Positions 17,879 through 33,192 of a DNA stretch of 64,000 nt are shown in pieces. The translations under genes and the position numbers were made by a program. The DNA comes from Allopseudospirillum japonicum (GTDB lineage Bacteria; Pseudomonadota; Gammaproteobacteria; Pseudomonadales; Halomonadaceae). The notes beneath the pieces are model-generated. The model saw nothing but the letters and a program-made list of their open reading frames with translations, ran no database searches and had not been told where the DNA came from. Each line of letters opens with the position of its first letter. The stretch's first letter is position 1. The DNA is taken from assembly GCF_900108915.1 (NCBI RefSeq), contig NZ_FNYH01000001.1, forward strand, positions 372,001-436,000, read 5' to 3'.

Positions 17879-18875
17879 TCTGTACACAGCATGTTAATAA
17901 ATCCCAAGGAGGAACCCAGTGCTGACCGCGAATAGCTAAATCGACTTGCTGAATTAGCAGATGGATTTGCTCAAGCTGATATAAGGTAAAACGATGCACT
18001 GCTTTACGATATAGCACTTGGCGTTTCTCAAAGATTTTGACTTGCTTACAAGCACTTGCAAAAGTCATCCCTTCATCAAGATGGTAGCGTAAATGCATCA
18101 GTTGGCGCATTTCTCGAGCTAAGGCCCACACCACAAGCGGCGCTTCATGCTGACTGGCGCGTAACTGCGCTAAAATATGTAAGGCGCGAGCTTGTTGTGC
18201 CAACAAACAAGCATCAACCAAAGCAAACAAGGAGAAACGAGAGTCTTCTTGTAAATACTCACTGAGCTGCTCCAAATCAAGCGCCCCACCTTGTGGGTAG
18301 GCAAGTTGTAATTTAGTCAGTGTTTGTGCAGCAGCTAATAAATTACCTTCCGTATGTGTTTGTAAAAAATGCACCGCCTCTTCTGTTAATTGCATACCTA
18401 AAGTTTGCGCACGATGACGCATATGCTGCTGCCAAGCCTGACCTTCCAATGGCCAAATAGGTACCCAGACACTTTGTTCTTGCACTTGCTGAAATGCTTT
18501 TACTTTGATTTGAGCTGTTTCTAATTTAGGGCTACTAATTACCAACAAATTATCTTGCGCATAAGGAGAGCCTAAATAAGCGACTAATTCTTTAAGACCC
18601 TCAGCGGCAAGTTTACCTTGGTATAAACGCAATTCAATTAATTTTCGACTGACAAATAAGGATAAGTTAGAGACCTGCTCCCAGAACTGAGACCAACTAA
18701 AGTGGGCATCTAAATGTAAAACCTCTCGAGTCTCTATACCCTGCTGGCGCGCACTAGCGCGAATAGTATCGCAAGCTTCTTGTACTAATAAAGGTTCATC
18801 ACCACTGATCCAATATAAAGGAGCCTTGGGGCCATTTTTTAAGTGTCCAGCGAGTTTGTGTGCTGCGAGCTTCAC
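17847..18875 (-). CDS. holA: DNA polymerase III delta subunit
   Basis: 342 residues, the usual HolA length. Clamp-loader subunit that opens the beta clamp. Seen: PLYWISGDEPLLVQEACDTIRA at about 19-40, the N-terminal pattern of the family, and the helical C-terminal domain. A GTG start overlaps the lptE TGA as GTGA, with AAGGAAG upstream. The lptE-holA pair downstream of leuS is conserved in gammaproteobacteria. Confidence 0.93.
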   Translation of the reverse strand: MKLAAHKLAGHLKNGPKAPLYWISGDEPLLVQEACDTIRASARQQGIETREVLHLDAHFSWSQFWEQVSNLSLFVSRKLIELRLYQGKLAAEGLKELVAYLGSPYAQDNLLVISSPKLETAQIKVKAFQQVQEQSVWVPIWPLEGQAWQQHMRHRAQTLGMQLTEEAVHFLQTHTEGNLLAAAQTLTKLQLAYPQGGALDLEQLSEYLQEDSRFSLFALVDACLLAQQARALHILAQLRASQHEAPLVVWALAREMRQLMHLRYHLDEGMTFASACKQVKIFEKRQVLYRKAVHRFTLYQLEQIHLLIQQVDLAIRGQHWVPPWDLLTCCVQIMARADVPDA

Positions 18876-19375
18876 GCTTTGCTTCCTTGTGGATGTTCGC
18901 GCATCAAATAATCAAGACGCTGTAAAATACGTTGAATAAGATTTTCAGTCATTTGGGTCCGCAAGTTTTGTAAATCTTGATCACGCCCCAAACGTTCCTC
19001 TGCACGTAAGTAGGTGCTAATTTCTGTCATCACACGTGGTGCTTGAATCACCTTACCTTCTGGGGTGTCAATAGCTACTGTGAGACTCAAACTTGCCTCA
19101 TACTCATCACGACCACCATTACGTGCATATAACACTTGGCGGAGCTGAAAATTTTCCGCGCTTAAATTCACTTTAAAACCTGCTTGCCCAGCAAGCGGTA
19201 GCCCTTGTAGAGCACGCTGACGCTTGAGTGCTCGCATACTAATATCAGAAAGATGATGAGTTTCTAATTGCCAAGCATAGCTAGGATCTAGATGCTCTGC
19301 TGTTCTTAGATGAAACCCACATGCCTGCAAGCTTAAAGTGCTCACAAGTACTATTAGCCAAACTGCGCTGCGCAT
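18872..19375 (-). CDS. lptE: LPS-assembly lipoprotein LptE
   Basis: 167 residues. Seen: a signal peptide with lipobox LQAC (Cys about 19) followed by GFHLR, the usual LptE start, then a small alpha/beta domain. It plugs the LptD barrel in the outer membrane and helps deliver lipopolysaccharide to the surface. Lies between leuS and holA. Confidence 0.92.
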   Translation of the reverse strand: MRSAVWLIVLVSTLSLQACGFHLRTAEHLDPSYAWQLETHHLSDISMRALKRQRALQGLPLAGQAGFKVNLSAENFQLRQVLYARNGGRDEYEASLSLTVAIDTPEGKVIQAPRVMTEISTYLRAEERLGRDQDLQNLRTQMTENLIQRILQRLDYLMREHPQGSKA

Positions 19376-19437
19376 CCCAGATTCCTTATGAGTCAGCGCC
19401 TTCCCTCAAGAGTCTAGGAAAGGCGCATTCAAAGCAA

Positions 19438-22713
<3,276 letters not shown>

Positions 22714-22721
22714 AGCCAAAA

Positions 22722-22747
22722 AAAGACCTAGTGAAAACTAGGTCTTT
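22722..22747. terminator. Bidirectional terminator between ybeL and htpG
   Basis: Eleven-base perfect arms AAAGACCTAGT / ACTAGGTCTTT around a GAAA loop. On the minus strand the stem is followed by seven T, so it mainly ends htpG; on the plus strand it also ends ybeL. Confidence 0.9.
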
Positions 22748-22777
22748 CTGCGATAGCTTGCGGCAAAACCGTGCAAA

Positions 22778-24676
22778 TTACATCAAGCTTAACAATAGCT
22801 TATTCATACGCTGCACAAAAGCAGCTGGATCTTCTAGGCTAGCACCTTCAGCTAACTGGGCTTGTTCAAGCAACAGATGTGCAAACTCGGCAAAACGCTC
22901 TTCATCTTGCTCTTGATCAAGACGCGCTACTAAAGGATGTTGTGGGTTAAGCTCAAAGATAGGCTTGACCTCTGGCATTTTTTGCCCTGCGGCTTCCATG
23001 ATTTTGCGCATTTGCAAACCCATTTCATGTTCAGGCAGGACAACACATGCGGGCGAGTCTGTGAGTCGATGCGTGGTACGTACTTGATCGACGTCTTCTT
23101 TTAAGACTTCTTTAACACGCTCAACCAAAGGTGCAAACTGTTTTTCGGTTTCTTCTTGCGCTTTTTTCTCTTCTTCGTCTTGAATGTCGCCTAAGTCTAA
23201 ATCGCCCTTGCTGATATCAACAAATTTCTTGCCATCAAACTCAGTTAAATGGCTCATCATCCATTCATCAACACGCTCGCTGAGCAACAAAACTTCGATA
23301 CCTTTGCGACGGAAGATTTCTAGATGAGGGCTATGTAAGGCTGTAGTGTGTTTTTCTGCACTGAGATAGTAGATTTTGTTCTGACCTTCACGCATACGCC
23401 CAATATAATCTTCTAGGGAGTGACGTGCTTTCGCTTGATTATCATGCGTGGAAGCAAAACGCAGCAATTTAGCGATTTTTTCGCGATTTGCGTAATCTTC
23501 CGCCGGGCCTTCTTTAAGCACATTACCAAATTCATCCCAGAATTGCGCATACTTTTCTGCATCTTGCGTAGCCAGTTTCGCCAGCATATCCAACACGCGC
23601 TTGGTTAAGGCCGTTTTCATCGAGCTAATGTTAGGATCTTGCTGCAAAATCTCACGCGACACATTCAAGGACAAGTCGTTAGAATCCACAATCCCTTTCA
23701 CAAAGCGCAGATACATAGGCAAAAAGTGCTCTGCCTGATCCATGATAAACACGCGCTGCACATACAATTTTAGGCCACGCACCCCTTCGCGGTTATACAA
23801 ATCAAAAGGTGCCTTGCCTGGGATATATAAAAGACTGGTGTATTCTAGTTTGCCTTCAACCTTGTTATGACTCCAAGTTAAGGGGTCAGCAAAGTCATGC
23901 GAAACATGCTTATAAAATTCTTGATATTCTTCTTCTTGTACTTCCGTACGTGGACGTGTCCACAAGGCCTGCGCTTGGTTGACACTCTCAAACTCTGGCG
24001 TTTGCGGTGCGTCCTCTTCTTCGCCGAGGTGTTCCTTTTCCATCAGCACAGGCACAGCAATGTGATCTGAATACTTACGCACCAGATGACGCAAACGGAA
24101 CCCATCGGCAAATTCGGCTTCATCTGCTTTCAGATGCAGAATAATTTCGGTCCCTTTCGGGGTACGTTCACAAGTAGAAATTGTAAACTCACCATCGCCT
24201 TGTGAAATCCAGTGCACACCTTCGCTTGCAGATGTACCAGCAGCACGTGTTAACACTTCTACTTTATCGGCCACGATAAAGGAAGAGTAAAAGCCTACCC
24301 CAAACTGGCCAATCAAGTGCGAGTCACGTTTCTGATCTCCAGTGAGTTGGCTCAAAAACTCAGCTGTGCCCGATTTGGCAATGGTACCCAAGTGATCAAT
24401 CACTTGCTGACGTGACATGCCAATACCGTTATCTAGAATACGTACTTGGCGTGCTTCTTTATCAAACAAGATCTTAACTTGTAACTCGGCATCCCCTTCA
24501 TACAAAGCATCATTACTTAAAGCTGCATAACGAAGCTTGTCACAAGCATCGGAAGCATTGGAAATGAGCTCCCGTAGAAAAATCTCTTTATTTGAGTATA
24601 AAGAGTGCACCATCAAGTGTAACAGCTGCTTAACTTCGGTTTGGAATCCTAAGGTTTGGGTACTGGCGTCACTCAT
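22778..24676 (-). CDS. htpG: Hsp90-family chaperone HtpG
   Basis: 632 residues. Seen: GHKL ATPase motifs [23 protein letters not shown] and [11 protein letters not shown], the middle-domain Arg in LNVSREILQ, and a C-terminal dimerisation domain. It remodels client proteins with DnaK. The ATG at 24676 follows AAGAGG by eight bases; a GTG at 24703 is rejected. A sigma-32 promoter lies about 65 bases upstream. Confidence 0.96.
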   Translation of the reverse strand: MSDASTQTLGFQTEVKQLLHLMVHSLYSNKEIFLRELISNASDACDKLRYAALSNDALYEGDAELQVKILFDKEARQVRILDNGIGMSRQQVIDHLGTIAKSGTAEFLSQLTGDQKRDSHLIGQFGVGFYSSFIVADKVEVLTRAAGTSASEGVHWISQGDGEFTISTCERTPKGTEIILHLKADEAEFADGFRLRHLVRKYSDHIAVPVLMEKEHLGEEEDAPQTPEFESVNQAQALWTRPRTEVQEEEYQEFYKHVSHDFADPLTWSHNKVEGKLEYTSLLYIPGKAPFDLYNREGVRGLKLYVQRVFIMDQAEHFLPMYLRFVKGIVDSNDLSLNVSREILQQDPNISSMKTALTKRVLDMLAKLATQDAEKYAQFWDEFGNVLKEGPAEDYANREKIAKLLRFASTHDNQAKARHSLEDYIGRMREGQNKIYYLSAEKHTTALHSPHLEIFRRKGIEVLLLSERVDEWMMSHLTEFDGKKFVDISKGDLDLGDIQDEEEKKAQEETEKQFAPLVERVKEVLKEDVDQVRTTHRLTDSPACVVLPEHEMGLQMRKIMEAAGQKMPEVKPIFELNPQHPLVARLDQEQDEERFAEFAHLLLEQAQLAEGASLEDPAAFVQRMNKLLLSLM

Positions 24677-24742
24677 GCTAATTGCCTCTTGATTAGTGGT
24701 CACTAATAAGGATTTGAGTCTTAATACTCAGCTTGATTAGCA

Positions 24743-24769
24743 AGATGGGGACTTTTATATAAATTTCAA
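24743..24769 (-). promoter_or_regulatory. Sigma-32 heat-shock promoter of htpG
   Basis: Minus strand: -35 TTGAAA (24769-24764), 13-base spacer, -10 CCCCATCT (24750-24743). This matches the RpoH consensus CTTGAAA - N11-16 - CCCCATNT almost perfectly. Predicted start is near 24735, giving a leader of about 60 bases. Confidence 0.85.
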
Positions 24770-24773
24770 CCCA

Positions 24774-24807
24774 TAAAAAAACCCCCTAGATATTTTCTCC
24801 TAGGGGG
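24774..24807 (-). terminator. Terminator of the suc operon
   Basis: Minus strand arms CTAGGGGG / CCCCCTAG style stem of eight pairs (24800-24807 with 24782-24789), loop of ten bases, then seven T. It ends sucD transcription immediately before the htpG promoter. Confidence 0.9.
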
Positions 24808-24834
24808 CTCTTTCTTCAGCGTGCTAACAGAGAA

Positions 24835-25713
24835 TTAAGCTTTCCAGCCAGTAATTTCTGCTAATGCTGTGCCGATTTCTGCCAAAGAACGTACCGTACG
24901 TACGCCTGCATCTTCCAATGCTGCGAATTTCTCATCAGCAGTACCTTTGCCACCAGAGATAATCGCACCAGCATGGCCCATGCGCTTACCGGCAGGTGCA
25001 GTCACACCAGCAATGTAAGAAACGACAGGCTTAGTCACATTGGCTTTGATGAAAGCAGCTGCTTCTTCTTCTGCAGTACCACCAATTTCACCGATCATCA
25101 CAATCGCTTCTGTTTGAGGATCTTTCTCAAACATCGCGAGGATATCAATGAAGTTAGAACCTGGGATAGGATCACCACCAATCCCTACACAAGTCGATTG
25201 GCCAAAACCAAAATCAGTGGTTTGCTTCACAGCTTCATAAGTTAGGGTACCAGAGCGAGAAACGATACCCACTTTACCTGGCTTATGAATATGGCCAGGC
25301 ATGATACCAATCTTACATTCACCAGGTGTAATCACGCCTGGGCAGTTAGGACCAATCAGGCGTGCACCTAATTCGTCACATCTTACCTTAGCTTCTAGCA
25401 TGTCCAAGGTAGGAATGCCTTCAGTGATACAGACGATCAACTTGATACCAGCGTTCGCTGCTTCCAAGATAGAATCTTTACAAAAAGCGGCTGGAACATA
25501 GATTACAGAAGCATCTGCACCAGTTTCTTCCACTGCTTCTGCAACTGTGTTAAACACAGGCAAGCCTAGGTGTGTTTGACCACCTTTACCTGGAGTGACA
25601 CCACCTACCATTTGCGTACCATAGGCAATGGCTTGCTCAGAATGGAAAGTACCTTGACCGCCAGTGAAGCCTTGGCAAATAACTTTGGTGTCTTTATTGA
25701 TTAGGATACTCAT
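24835..25713 (-). CDS. sucD: Succinyl-CoA synthetase alpha subunit
   Basis: 292 residues. Seen: N-terminal CoA-binding fold ([19 protein letters not shown]), [12 protein letters not shown], and the active-site phosphohistidine region [17 protein letters not shown]. With SucC it converts succinyl-CoA to succinate with nucleotide phosphorylation. Its ATG overlaps the sucC stop as TAATG, so the subunits are translationally coupled. Confidence 0.97.
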   Translation of the reverse strand: MSILINKDTKVICQGFTGGQGTFHSEQAIAYGTQMVGGVTPGKGGQTHLGLPVFNTVAEAVEETGADASVIYVPAAFCKDSILEAANAGIKLIVCITEGIPTLDMLEAKVRCDELGARLIGPNCPGVITPGECKIGIMPGHIHKPGKVGIVSRSGTLTYEAVKQTTDFGFGQSTCVGIGGDPIPGSNFIDILAMFEKDPQTEAIVMIGEIGGTAEEEAAAFIKANVTKPVVSYIAGVTAPAGKRMGHAGAIISGGKGTADEKFAALEDAGVRTVRSLAEIGTALAEITGWKA

Positions 25714-26879
25714 TATTTACTCTCCGCTGCTTTAACTACCTGCTGCGCAGCATCGGTAAGACTGGTCGCTGCGATGATGTTCAGGCCGCTGTCGGCTAGT
25801 TTTTTCGCGCCTAACTCAGCGTTGTTACCTTCAAGGCGAACAACTACAGGGACATTCACGCCAACTTGCTCAACTGCACCAATAATACCTTCTGCGATCA
25901 TATCGCAACGCACGATACCACCGAAGATATTCACCAATACGGCTTGAACCGCATCATCAGACAGAATGATTTTGAAAGCTTCAGCAACGCGTTCTTTGGT
26001 TGCACCGCCACCTACGTCAAGGAAGTTAGCAGGCTGGCCACCGTGCAGCTTGATAATATCCATGGTGCCCATCGCCAAACCAGCACCATTTACCATACAG
26101 CCGATGTTACCATCGAGCGCAACATAGTTAAGTTCCCACTCAGCTGCATGCGCTTCACGCTCATCTTCTTGAGAAGGATCACGCATCGCCTGCACATCTT
26201 TGTGACGATATAAAGCATTACCGTCTACATTGATTTTCGCGTCTAGGCAGTGCAAGTTACCTTCCGTTGTGATCACAAGTGGGTTCACTTCGATCAAAGC
26301 CAGATCTTTCTCAACAAACAACTGTGCTAAGCCTAAGAAAATCTTAGTAAATTGCTTGATTTGCTCAGGATTAAGGCCTAGCTTGAAGCCGATTTCACGT
26401 GCTTGATAAGGTTGCGCACCAACAAGCGGATCAATCGCTGCTTTCAGAATTTTTTCTGGTGTTTCTTCAGCAACTTTTTCGATCTCTACGCCACCTTCCG
26501 TCGATGCCATAAAGACAACACGGCGTGTGCTACGGTCAACCACTGCACCTAAATACAGTTCTTGGTCGATATCTGTGCAATTTTCAACCAAAATTTTAGA
26601 AACAGGTTGGCCTTTCTCATCTGTTTGGTAGGTTACAAGGTTTTGACCCAACCATTTAGATGCAAACTCGCCTGCTTGCTCTGGGGTATCTACAAGCTTA
26701 ACACCACCAGCCTTACCACGGCCGCCGGCGTGAACTTGTGCTTTCACTACCCATTTGTCACCGCCAATTTTCTTACATGCTTCAACCGCTTCTTCAGCGC
26801 TATCCACTGCAAAACCTTTGGAAACAGGTAGGCCATACTCAGCAAACAGCTGTTTTGCCTGATATTCGTGCAGATTCAT
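25713..26879 (-). CDS. sucC: Succinyl-CoA synthetase beta subunit
   Basis: 388 residues. Seen: the N-terminal [22 protein letters not shown]-grasp text [19 protein letters not shown] near 45-63, [11 protein letters not shown] and the CoA-ligase region [16 protein letters not shown]. Partner of SucD. Separated from lpd by 147 bases that hold a hairpin. Confidence 0.97.
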   Translation of the reverse strand: MNLHEYQAKQLFAEYGLPVSKGFAVDSAEEAVEACKKIGGDKWVVKAQVHAGGRGKAGGVKLVDTPEQAGEFASKWLGQNLVTYQTDEKGQPVSKILVENCTDIDQELYLGAVVDRSTRRVVFMASTEGGVEIEKVAEETPEKILKAAIDPLVGAQPYQAREIGFKLGLNPEQIKQFTKIFLGLAQLFVEKDLALIEVNPLVITTEGNLHCLDAKINVDGNALYRHKDVQAMRDPSQEDEREAHAAEWELNYVALDGNIGCMVNGAGLAMGTMDIIKLHGGQPANFLDVGGGATKERVAEAFKIILSDDAVQAVLVNIFGGIVRCDMIAEGIIGAVEQVGVNVPVVVRLEGNNAELGAKKLADSGLNIIAATSLTDAAQQVVKAAESK

Positions 26880-26959
26880 AAGTGTGAGGCCATTGTTATA
26901 TATACATGCTCAACAACTGGTATTTGTCACTTAGCAAAGACTTGTGACCAATACCCCCT

Positions 26960-26994
26960 GGCGTCAGCAAGTGTAACTTGTTCTTACTGACGTC
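26960..26994 (-). other. Hairpin in the lpd-sucC gap
   Basis: On the minus-strand transcript an outer stem GACGTCAG with CTGACGCC (one A-C mismatch) encloses an inner stem CAAGT / ACTTG with a three-base loop. No T tract follows, so it is an RNA structure rather than a terminator. Confidence 0.55.
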
Positions 26995-27026
26995 AAAAGT
27001 ACTTCTTTCGAAACTCTAAGCTTCTA

Positions 27027-28587
<1,561 letters not shown>

Positions 28588-28665
28588 TTTTAATGACACC
28601 TGCTTGACTATTAAGTCACTAATTAACCCTAATGAGTTTCGCAGGTGACAGACTCCCTCTATGAC

Positions 28666-29859
28666 TTATACGTCAAGGACGATACGTGCAGGATCTTCAA
28701 GCAGCTCTTTGATCGTCACAAGGAACTGTACAGCATCTTTACCATCGATCATGCGGTGATCATAAGATAGCGCCAAATACATCATCGGACGGATTTCTAC
28801 TTGGCCATTGATCGCCATAGGACGCTCTTGGATCTTGTGCATCCCTAAAATAGCGGTTTGTGGTGGGTTCAAAATTGGTGTGGACATCAAGGACCCAAAC
28901 ACACCACCGTTGGTAATGGTGAAGGTACCACCTTGCATATCTTCAATGCCTAGCTTACCTTCGCGACCACGCTTACCAAAATCAGCAATTGTCGATTCGA
29001 TTTGTGCAAGGTTCATGCTGTCCGTATCACGCAGGACAGGCACAACTAGGCCACGTTCAGTCGAGACAGCAACACCGATGTCTTGGTAACCATGGTATAC
29101 AATATCCGTACCATCGATAGAAGCGTTCACATCTGGGAAACGCTTGAGCGCTTCAGTTGCTGCCTTCACGAAGAAAGACATAAAGCCAAGACGCGCACCG
29201 TGACGTTTTTCAAACACATCTTTGTACTGCTTGCGCAGTTCCATGACCGGCTTCATGTCAACTTCATTATAAGTTGTTAACATAGCTGCCGTTTGTTGTG
29301 CTTGCACCAAGCGCTTGGCTATCGTTTGACGTAAACGGCTCATAGGAACGCGTTTTTCTACACGCTCACCAGCTGCTACTTCCACCTGAGCAACAGGTGC
29401 TGCTTTCGGTGCTGCTTTTGGTGCGGTTGTGCCGGCTTTCATCACGTCTTCTTTAGTGATCAAACCGCCTTTACCCGTGCCTTGTACTTGGTTTAGGTCT
29501 ACACCTTTTTCTGCAGCTAATTTGCGTGCAGCAGGCGCAACTTTTTTATCACCCACCATTTCTACTTCTTCAGCAGCGGGTGCAGCGGCCGTTACTTCTT
29601 GGGCAGGTGCTGCAGCAACAGCACCTTCTTCAATCACGGCAAGCAGTTGCTCAGATTCGACTGTATCGCCTTCTTGTACTTTGACGTCTTTTAAAACACC
29701 TGCAACCGTTGAAGGGACTTCTAAAACGACTTTATCTGTTTCAATTTCTACAACGATTTCATCACGCTCTACAGCATCACCAGGTTGCTTATGCCAAACG
29801 GCAACAGTACCTTCTGCGACAGACTCTGGGAAGGTTGGGGCTTTAATTTCGATAGCCAT
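28666..29859 (-). CDS. sucB: Dihydrolipoyl succinyltransferase (E2 of 2-oxoglutarate dehydrogenase)
   Basis: 397 residues. Seen: one lipoyl domain with the lipoylated Lys in [13 protein letters not shown] (near 43), an Ala/Pro linker, a peripheral-subunit-binding domain ([16 protein letters not shown]), a second Ala/Pro linker and a catalytic domain ending with the His/Asp motif [14 protein letters not shown]. It forms the core of the complex with SucA and Lpd. Confidence 0.97.
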   Translation of the reverse strand: MAIEIKAPTFPESVAEGTVAVWHKQPGDAVERDEIVVEIETDKVVLEVPSTVAGVLKDVKVQEGDTVESEQLLAVIEEGAVAAAPAQEVTAAAPAAEEVEMVGDKKVAPAARKLAAEKGVDLNQVQGTGKGGLITKEDVMKAGTTAPKAAPKAAPVAQVEVAAGERVEKRVPMSRLRQTIAKRLVQAQQTAAMLTTYNEVDMKPVMELRKQYKDVFEKRHGARLGFMSFFVKAATEALKRFPDVNASIDGTDIVYHGYQDIGVAVSTERGLVVPVLRDTDSMNLAQIESTIADFGKRGREGKLGIEDMQGGTFTITNGGVFGSLMSTPILNPPQTAILGMHKIQERPMAINGQVEIRPMMYLALSYDHRMIDGKDAVQFLVTIKELLEDPARIVLDV

Positions 29860-29900
29860 GTTTAGTCCTTACAGCGTTATTCTTTTGAGTAAGTTCGGAA

Positions 29901-29924
29901 CCTACTTGAGGTCAATCAAGTAGG
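29901..29924 (-). other. Hairpin in the sucA-sucB gap
   Basis: Perfect nine-base arms CCTACTTGA / TCAAGTAGG with a six-base loop in a 108-base gap. No T tract on the transcript strand. Confidence 0.7.
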
Positions 29925-29967
29925 CTGTCCCACTAAGGTTCGTTGGCCTAGCATTCAAGCTAAGCGG

Positions 29968-32814
29968 CTATGCCTGAGCTGCAACGCCTAAAGCTTCATC
30001 AACTAAACGCGCTTGCTGTTCTGCGTGTACAGACGCATAACCACAAGCAGGTGCTGCTGAAGCAGGGCGACCTGCAAACTCCAAGTTTCGCTCTAACTCA
30101 GGATTCAAGCCTTTTAACACATGACGCATATGGTGCTGGCTTGAGTACCAAGCCCCTTGGTTTTGTGGCTCTTCTTGGCACCATACAACAGATTTTAACT
30201 GAGTACAGTCTTGCAAAGTAGCCGCTAAATCATCCTCAGGGAAAGGATAGAGCTGCTCGATACGTACAATCGCAAGATTATCTAAACCTAGCTCGTCACG
30301 TTTGGCTACTAGATCATAGTAGACCTTACCTGAACAGAGCACGAGACGCTCAACCTTGGCGGCTTCTACTTGTGTATCTGGGATCACAGTTTGGAAGCTA
30401 CCCTGTGATAACTCTTCCAAAGTAGAAATTGCTTTAGGATGACGCAGCAAGCTCTTAGGCGACATCACAATTAAAGGTTTACGCAAAGGACGTATCACCT
30501 GACGACGCAATAAATGGAAGATTTGTGCAGGCGTCGTTGGTACACACACTTGCATATTATGCTCGGCACAAAGTTGCAGGTAACGCTCTAAACGCGCTGA
30601 AGAGTGTTCTGGACCCTGACCTTCAAAACCGTGTGGTAACAACATCGTCAAACCACACAAACGACCCCATTTGGTTTCGCCTGAAGAGATAAACTGATCA
30701 ACAACGACCTGTGCACCATTAGCAAAATCACCAAACTGAGCTTCCCAAATCACTAGCGCACTAGGATCAGTGGTTGCATAGCCGTATTCAAATGCCAGCA
30801 CGGCTTCTTCCGAAAGGAAAGAATCATGAATGGTCATGCGTGGTTGATCTGCACTCAAGTTTTGCAAAGGCACATAAGTAGAACCATCTTTGTAATTATG
30901 CGCCACGGCATGACGATGCGAGAAGGTACCACGCCCTACATCCTGACCTGTAATCCGGATTGGATGTTTTTCATCCAATAAGGTGGCATAGGCAAGCGTT
31001 TCTGCAAAACCCCAGTTCATGGGCATAGCACCGGCCAACATCTTTTTACGATCTTCATAGATCTTGGCAACTTGACGCTGCAACTGGAAGCCTTCAGGGA
31101 ATTCACACAGCTTTTGTGCCAGCTCCTGCAAACGCTTTAAGGAGACACCTGTTTCACCTTTCGCCGTCCATTCGTGCCCTAAATAAGGTGTCCAATCAAC
31201 AAACAAGGCTTTATTTGGCTCTTTAACCAAAGAGTTGGCTACATGTTGACCATTGACTAAAGCTTCGCGGTAATCTTCGACTAACTGTTTGTCATCTTCT
31301 GCACTAATGATTTGGGATTCAACCAAATATTTAGCATACAAAGCACGCGTACTTGGGTGTTTACTAATTTTCTGGTACATCAGAGGCTGAGTACCTGAAG
31401 GTTCATCTGCTTCGTTGTGACCACGGCGGCGGTAACATACCAGATCAATCACTACGTCTTTTTTAAATTGCTGACGGTAATCAACAGCGACTTGCGTGAC
31501 ATGCAAAACGGCTTCGGGATCATCACCATTCACGTGGAAAATAGGTGCTTGCACCATTTTAGCCACTTCAGTGCAGTATTCCGCAGAACGTGTATCTTCA
31601 CGCTTAGATGTGGTAAAGCCCACTTGGTTATTAATCACAATATGGATGGTGCCACCGGTTTTGTAGGCCCGGGTTTGTGACATTTGGAAAGTTTCCATCA
31701 CCACACCCTGACCTGCGAACGCCGAATCCCCGTGAATAGAGATAGGCAAAACACTTTCACCTTTCTCATCATTACGACGATCCTGACGCGCACGTACAGA
31801 ACCTTCTACTACAGGAGAGACAATCTCTAGATGCGACGGGTTGAAAGCCATCGCAAGGTGTACTTCTCCTCCAGATGTCATCACATTGGAGCTAAAGCCT
31901 TGGTGGTATTTAACATCACCTGAGCCATCGGCAAACATTTTTTTACCATCGAACTCGTCGAATAGCTCAGCAGGGCTTTTACCCAAAATGTTTACGAGCG
32001 TATTTAAACGTCCTCGGTGCGCCATCCCGATGACAACTTCTTTTACCCCATATGAGCCTGAACGCTGGATGATTTCATCCATCATAGGAATATAGGATTC
32101 ACCACCTTCTAAACCAAAACGTTTGGTTCCAGGATAGCGACTTGCTAGATAATTCTCTAAGCCTTCTGCAGCCGTTAAACGCTCTAATAAATGCTTGCGT
32201 TTATCTTCGCTGTATTCAGGTTTAGAACGTACAGATTCAAAACGCTGTTGCAACCAACGTTTTTCTTCTGTATCAACAATATGCATAAACTCAGCACCAA
32301 CAGTGCTGCAGTAAGTTTTTTCAAGGGCGCTAAGAATTTCGCCTAAAGTGGCACGCTCTTTCCCAATAAACAAAGAGCCGGTTTGGAATTCAGTATCCAA
32401 ATCGGCACTTGAGAGCTGGTGATAGGCTAAGTCCAAATCAGGTATTGATTCACGTTGCATTAAGCCTAACGGGTCCAAGGCAGCTTTTTGGTGACCACGG
32501 AAACGGTAAGCATTAATTAACTGAAGGACACGCACTTGCTTTTTATCTTGCTCTGAGGTGACACCGGCAACGGCTCCTCCCAAAGGGCGACGTGTTTTAG
32601 CAAGTAATTCAAAATGGTCTCGGATGGGGGCCAGTGGTGTATCTTGAGCAGGCGCACCTTCAGGGCGGGGCAAAGTATTAAAATAATCGCGCCATGCTTC
32701 AGGAACAGCATTGGGGTCAGTTAAGTATTGTTCGTATAGTTCTTCAACATAATGGGCGTTCCCCCCATAAACATGGGAAGTACTCCACATTAACTCCATT
32801 GTGCCTTCTTGCAT
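29968..32814 (-). CDS. sucA: 2-Oxoglutarate dehydrogenase E1
   Basis: 948 residues. Seen: the N-terminal ...GGNAHYVEELYEQYLTDP, which binds the E2 core in this family; thiamine diphosphate site residues in GDSAFAGQGVVMET and HIVINNQVGFT; SHRHAVAHN and the C-terminal RIEQLYPFP. It decarboxylates 2-oxoglutarate. The start at 32814 (MQEG...) agrees with Pseudomonas SucA; an ATG five codons later also follows a GAAGG. Confidence 0.97.
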   Translation of the reverse strand: MQEGTMELMWSTSHVYGGNAHYVEELYEQYLTDPNAVPEAWRDYFNTLPRPEGAPAQDTPLAPIRDHFELLAKTRRPLGGAVAGVTSEQDKKQVRVLQLINAYRFRGHQKAALDPLGLMQRESIPDLDLAYHQLSSADLDTEFQTGSLFIGKERATLGEILSALEKTYCSTVGAEFMHIVDTEEKRWLQQRFESVRSKPEYSEDKRKHLLERLTAAEGLENYLASRYPGTKRFGLEGGESYIPMMDEIIQRSGSYGVKEVVIGMAHRGRLNTLVNILGKSPAELFDEFDGKKMFADGSGDVKYHQGFSSNVMTSGGEVHLAMAFNPSHLEIVSPVVEGSVRARQDRRNDEKGESVLPISIHGDSAFAGQGVVMETFQMSQTRAYKTGGTIHIVINNQVGFTTSKREDTRSAEYCTEVAKMVQAPIFHVNGDDPEAVLHVTQVAVDYRQQFKKDVVIDLVCYRRRGHNEADEPSGTQPLMYQKISKHPSTRALYAKYLVESQIISAEDDKQLVEDYREALVNGQHVANSLVKEPNKALFVDWTPYLGHEWTAKGETGVSLKRLQELAQKLCEFPEGFQLQRQVAKIYEDRKKMLAGAMPMNWGFAETLAYATLLDEKHPIRITGQDVGRGTFSHRHAVAHNYKDGSTYVPLQNLSADQPRMTIHDSFLSEEAVLAFEYGYATTDPSALVIWEAQFGDFANGAQVVVDQFISSGETKWGRLCGLTMLLPHGFEGQGPEHSSARLERYLQLCAEHNMQVCVPTTPAQIFHLLRRQVIRPLRKPLIVMSPKSLLRHPKAISTLEELSQGSFQTVIPDTQVEAAKVERLVLCSGKVYYDLVAKRDELGLDNLAIVRIEQLYPFPEDDLAATLQDCTQLKSVVWCQEEPQNQGAWYSSQHHMRHVLKGLNPELERNLEFAGRPASAAPACGYASVHAEQQARLVDEALGVAAQA

Positions 32815-32877
32815 TCTTATTCACCCTGCATGAAGGGGAGCTGATCCGCTTGTGACTGATAGGTCGTTATTTAAGCA

Positions 32878-32900
32878 CAAAAAATACTCCTAAGAGTATT
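32878..32900 (-). terminator. Terminator-like hairpin in the sucA leader
   Basis: Minus strand arms AATACTC / GAGTATT with a TTAG loop, then a run of five or more T, about 65 bases before the sucA ATG. A seven-base AT-rich stem suggests partial termination or attenuation rather than a full stop. Confidence 0.55.
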
Positions 32901-33041
32901 GTAAAGCACCTAAGTAAGCTCATGGCATAGACGCTGTTAGGTTTCTTGTTAGCAGGTAACACCAGAACCCACATTGACCTTTAATCACTGCAGATAGACG
33001 GGTACGCCCCGTATTCCCCTGACTAATAACTCAAATTCGAA

Positions 33042-33068
33042 TGAAGCCGGGCAAAGGCACCGGCTTCA
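33042..33068 (-). terminator. Hairpin downstream of sdhB
   Basis: Nine-pair stem built on GAAGCCGG / CCGGCTTC with a nine-base loop. The following bases are ATTCGAATTT, a poor T tract, so it may be a weak terminator or 3' stabilising hairpin of the sdh transcript. Confidence 0.45.
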
Positions 33069-33192
33069 CTCATGCTACAATTATACACTTATTCAAATAA
33101 AAAAGTGCCTTCTACAAAGGTCGTTGTTTTATCGAAAAGCGCTACTTGTTACCTAGCAACTGACAGATCCTAACCTAGAATCATGACAAGGC

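Larger units (their letters stand above)
32815..33192. other. sdhB-sucA intergenic region (378 bases)
   Basis: No gene. Reading on the minus strand from sdhB to sucA: a GC-rich hairpin at 33042-33068 (GAAGCCGG / CCGGCTTC), a TATAAT-like element at 33080-33085 without a good -35, a short ACGGG/CCCGT pair, then an AT-rich terminator-like hairpin at 32878-32900. The region could both end sdh transcripts and start or control suc transcripts. Confidence 0.5.
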
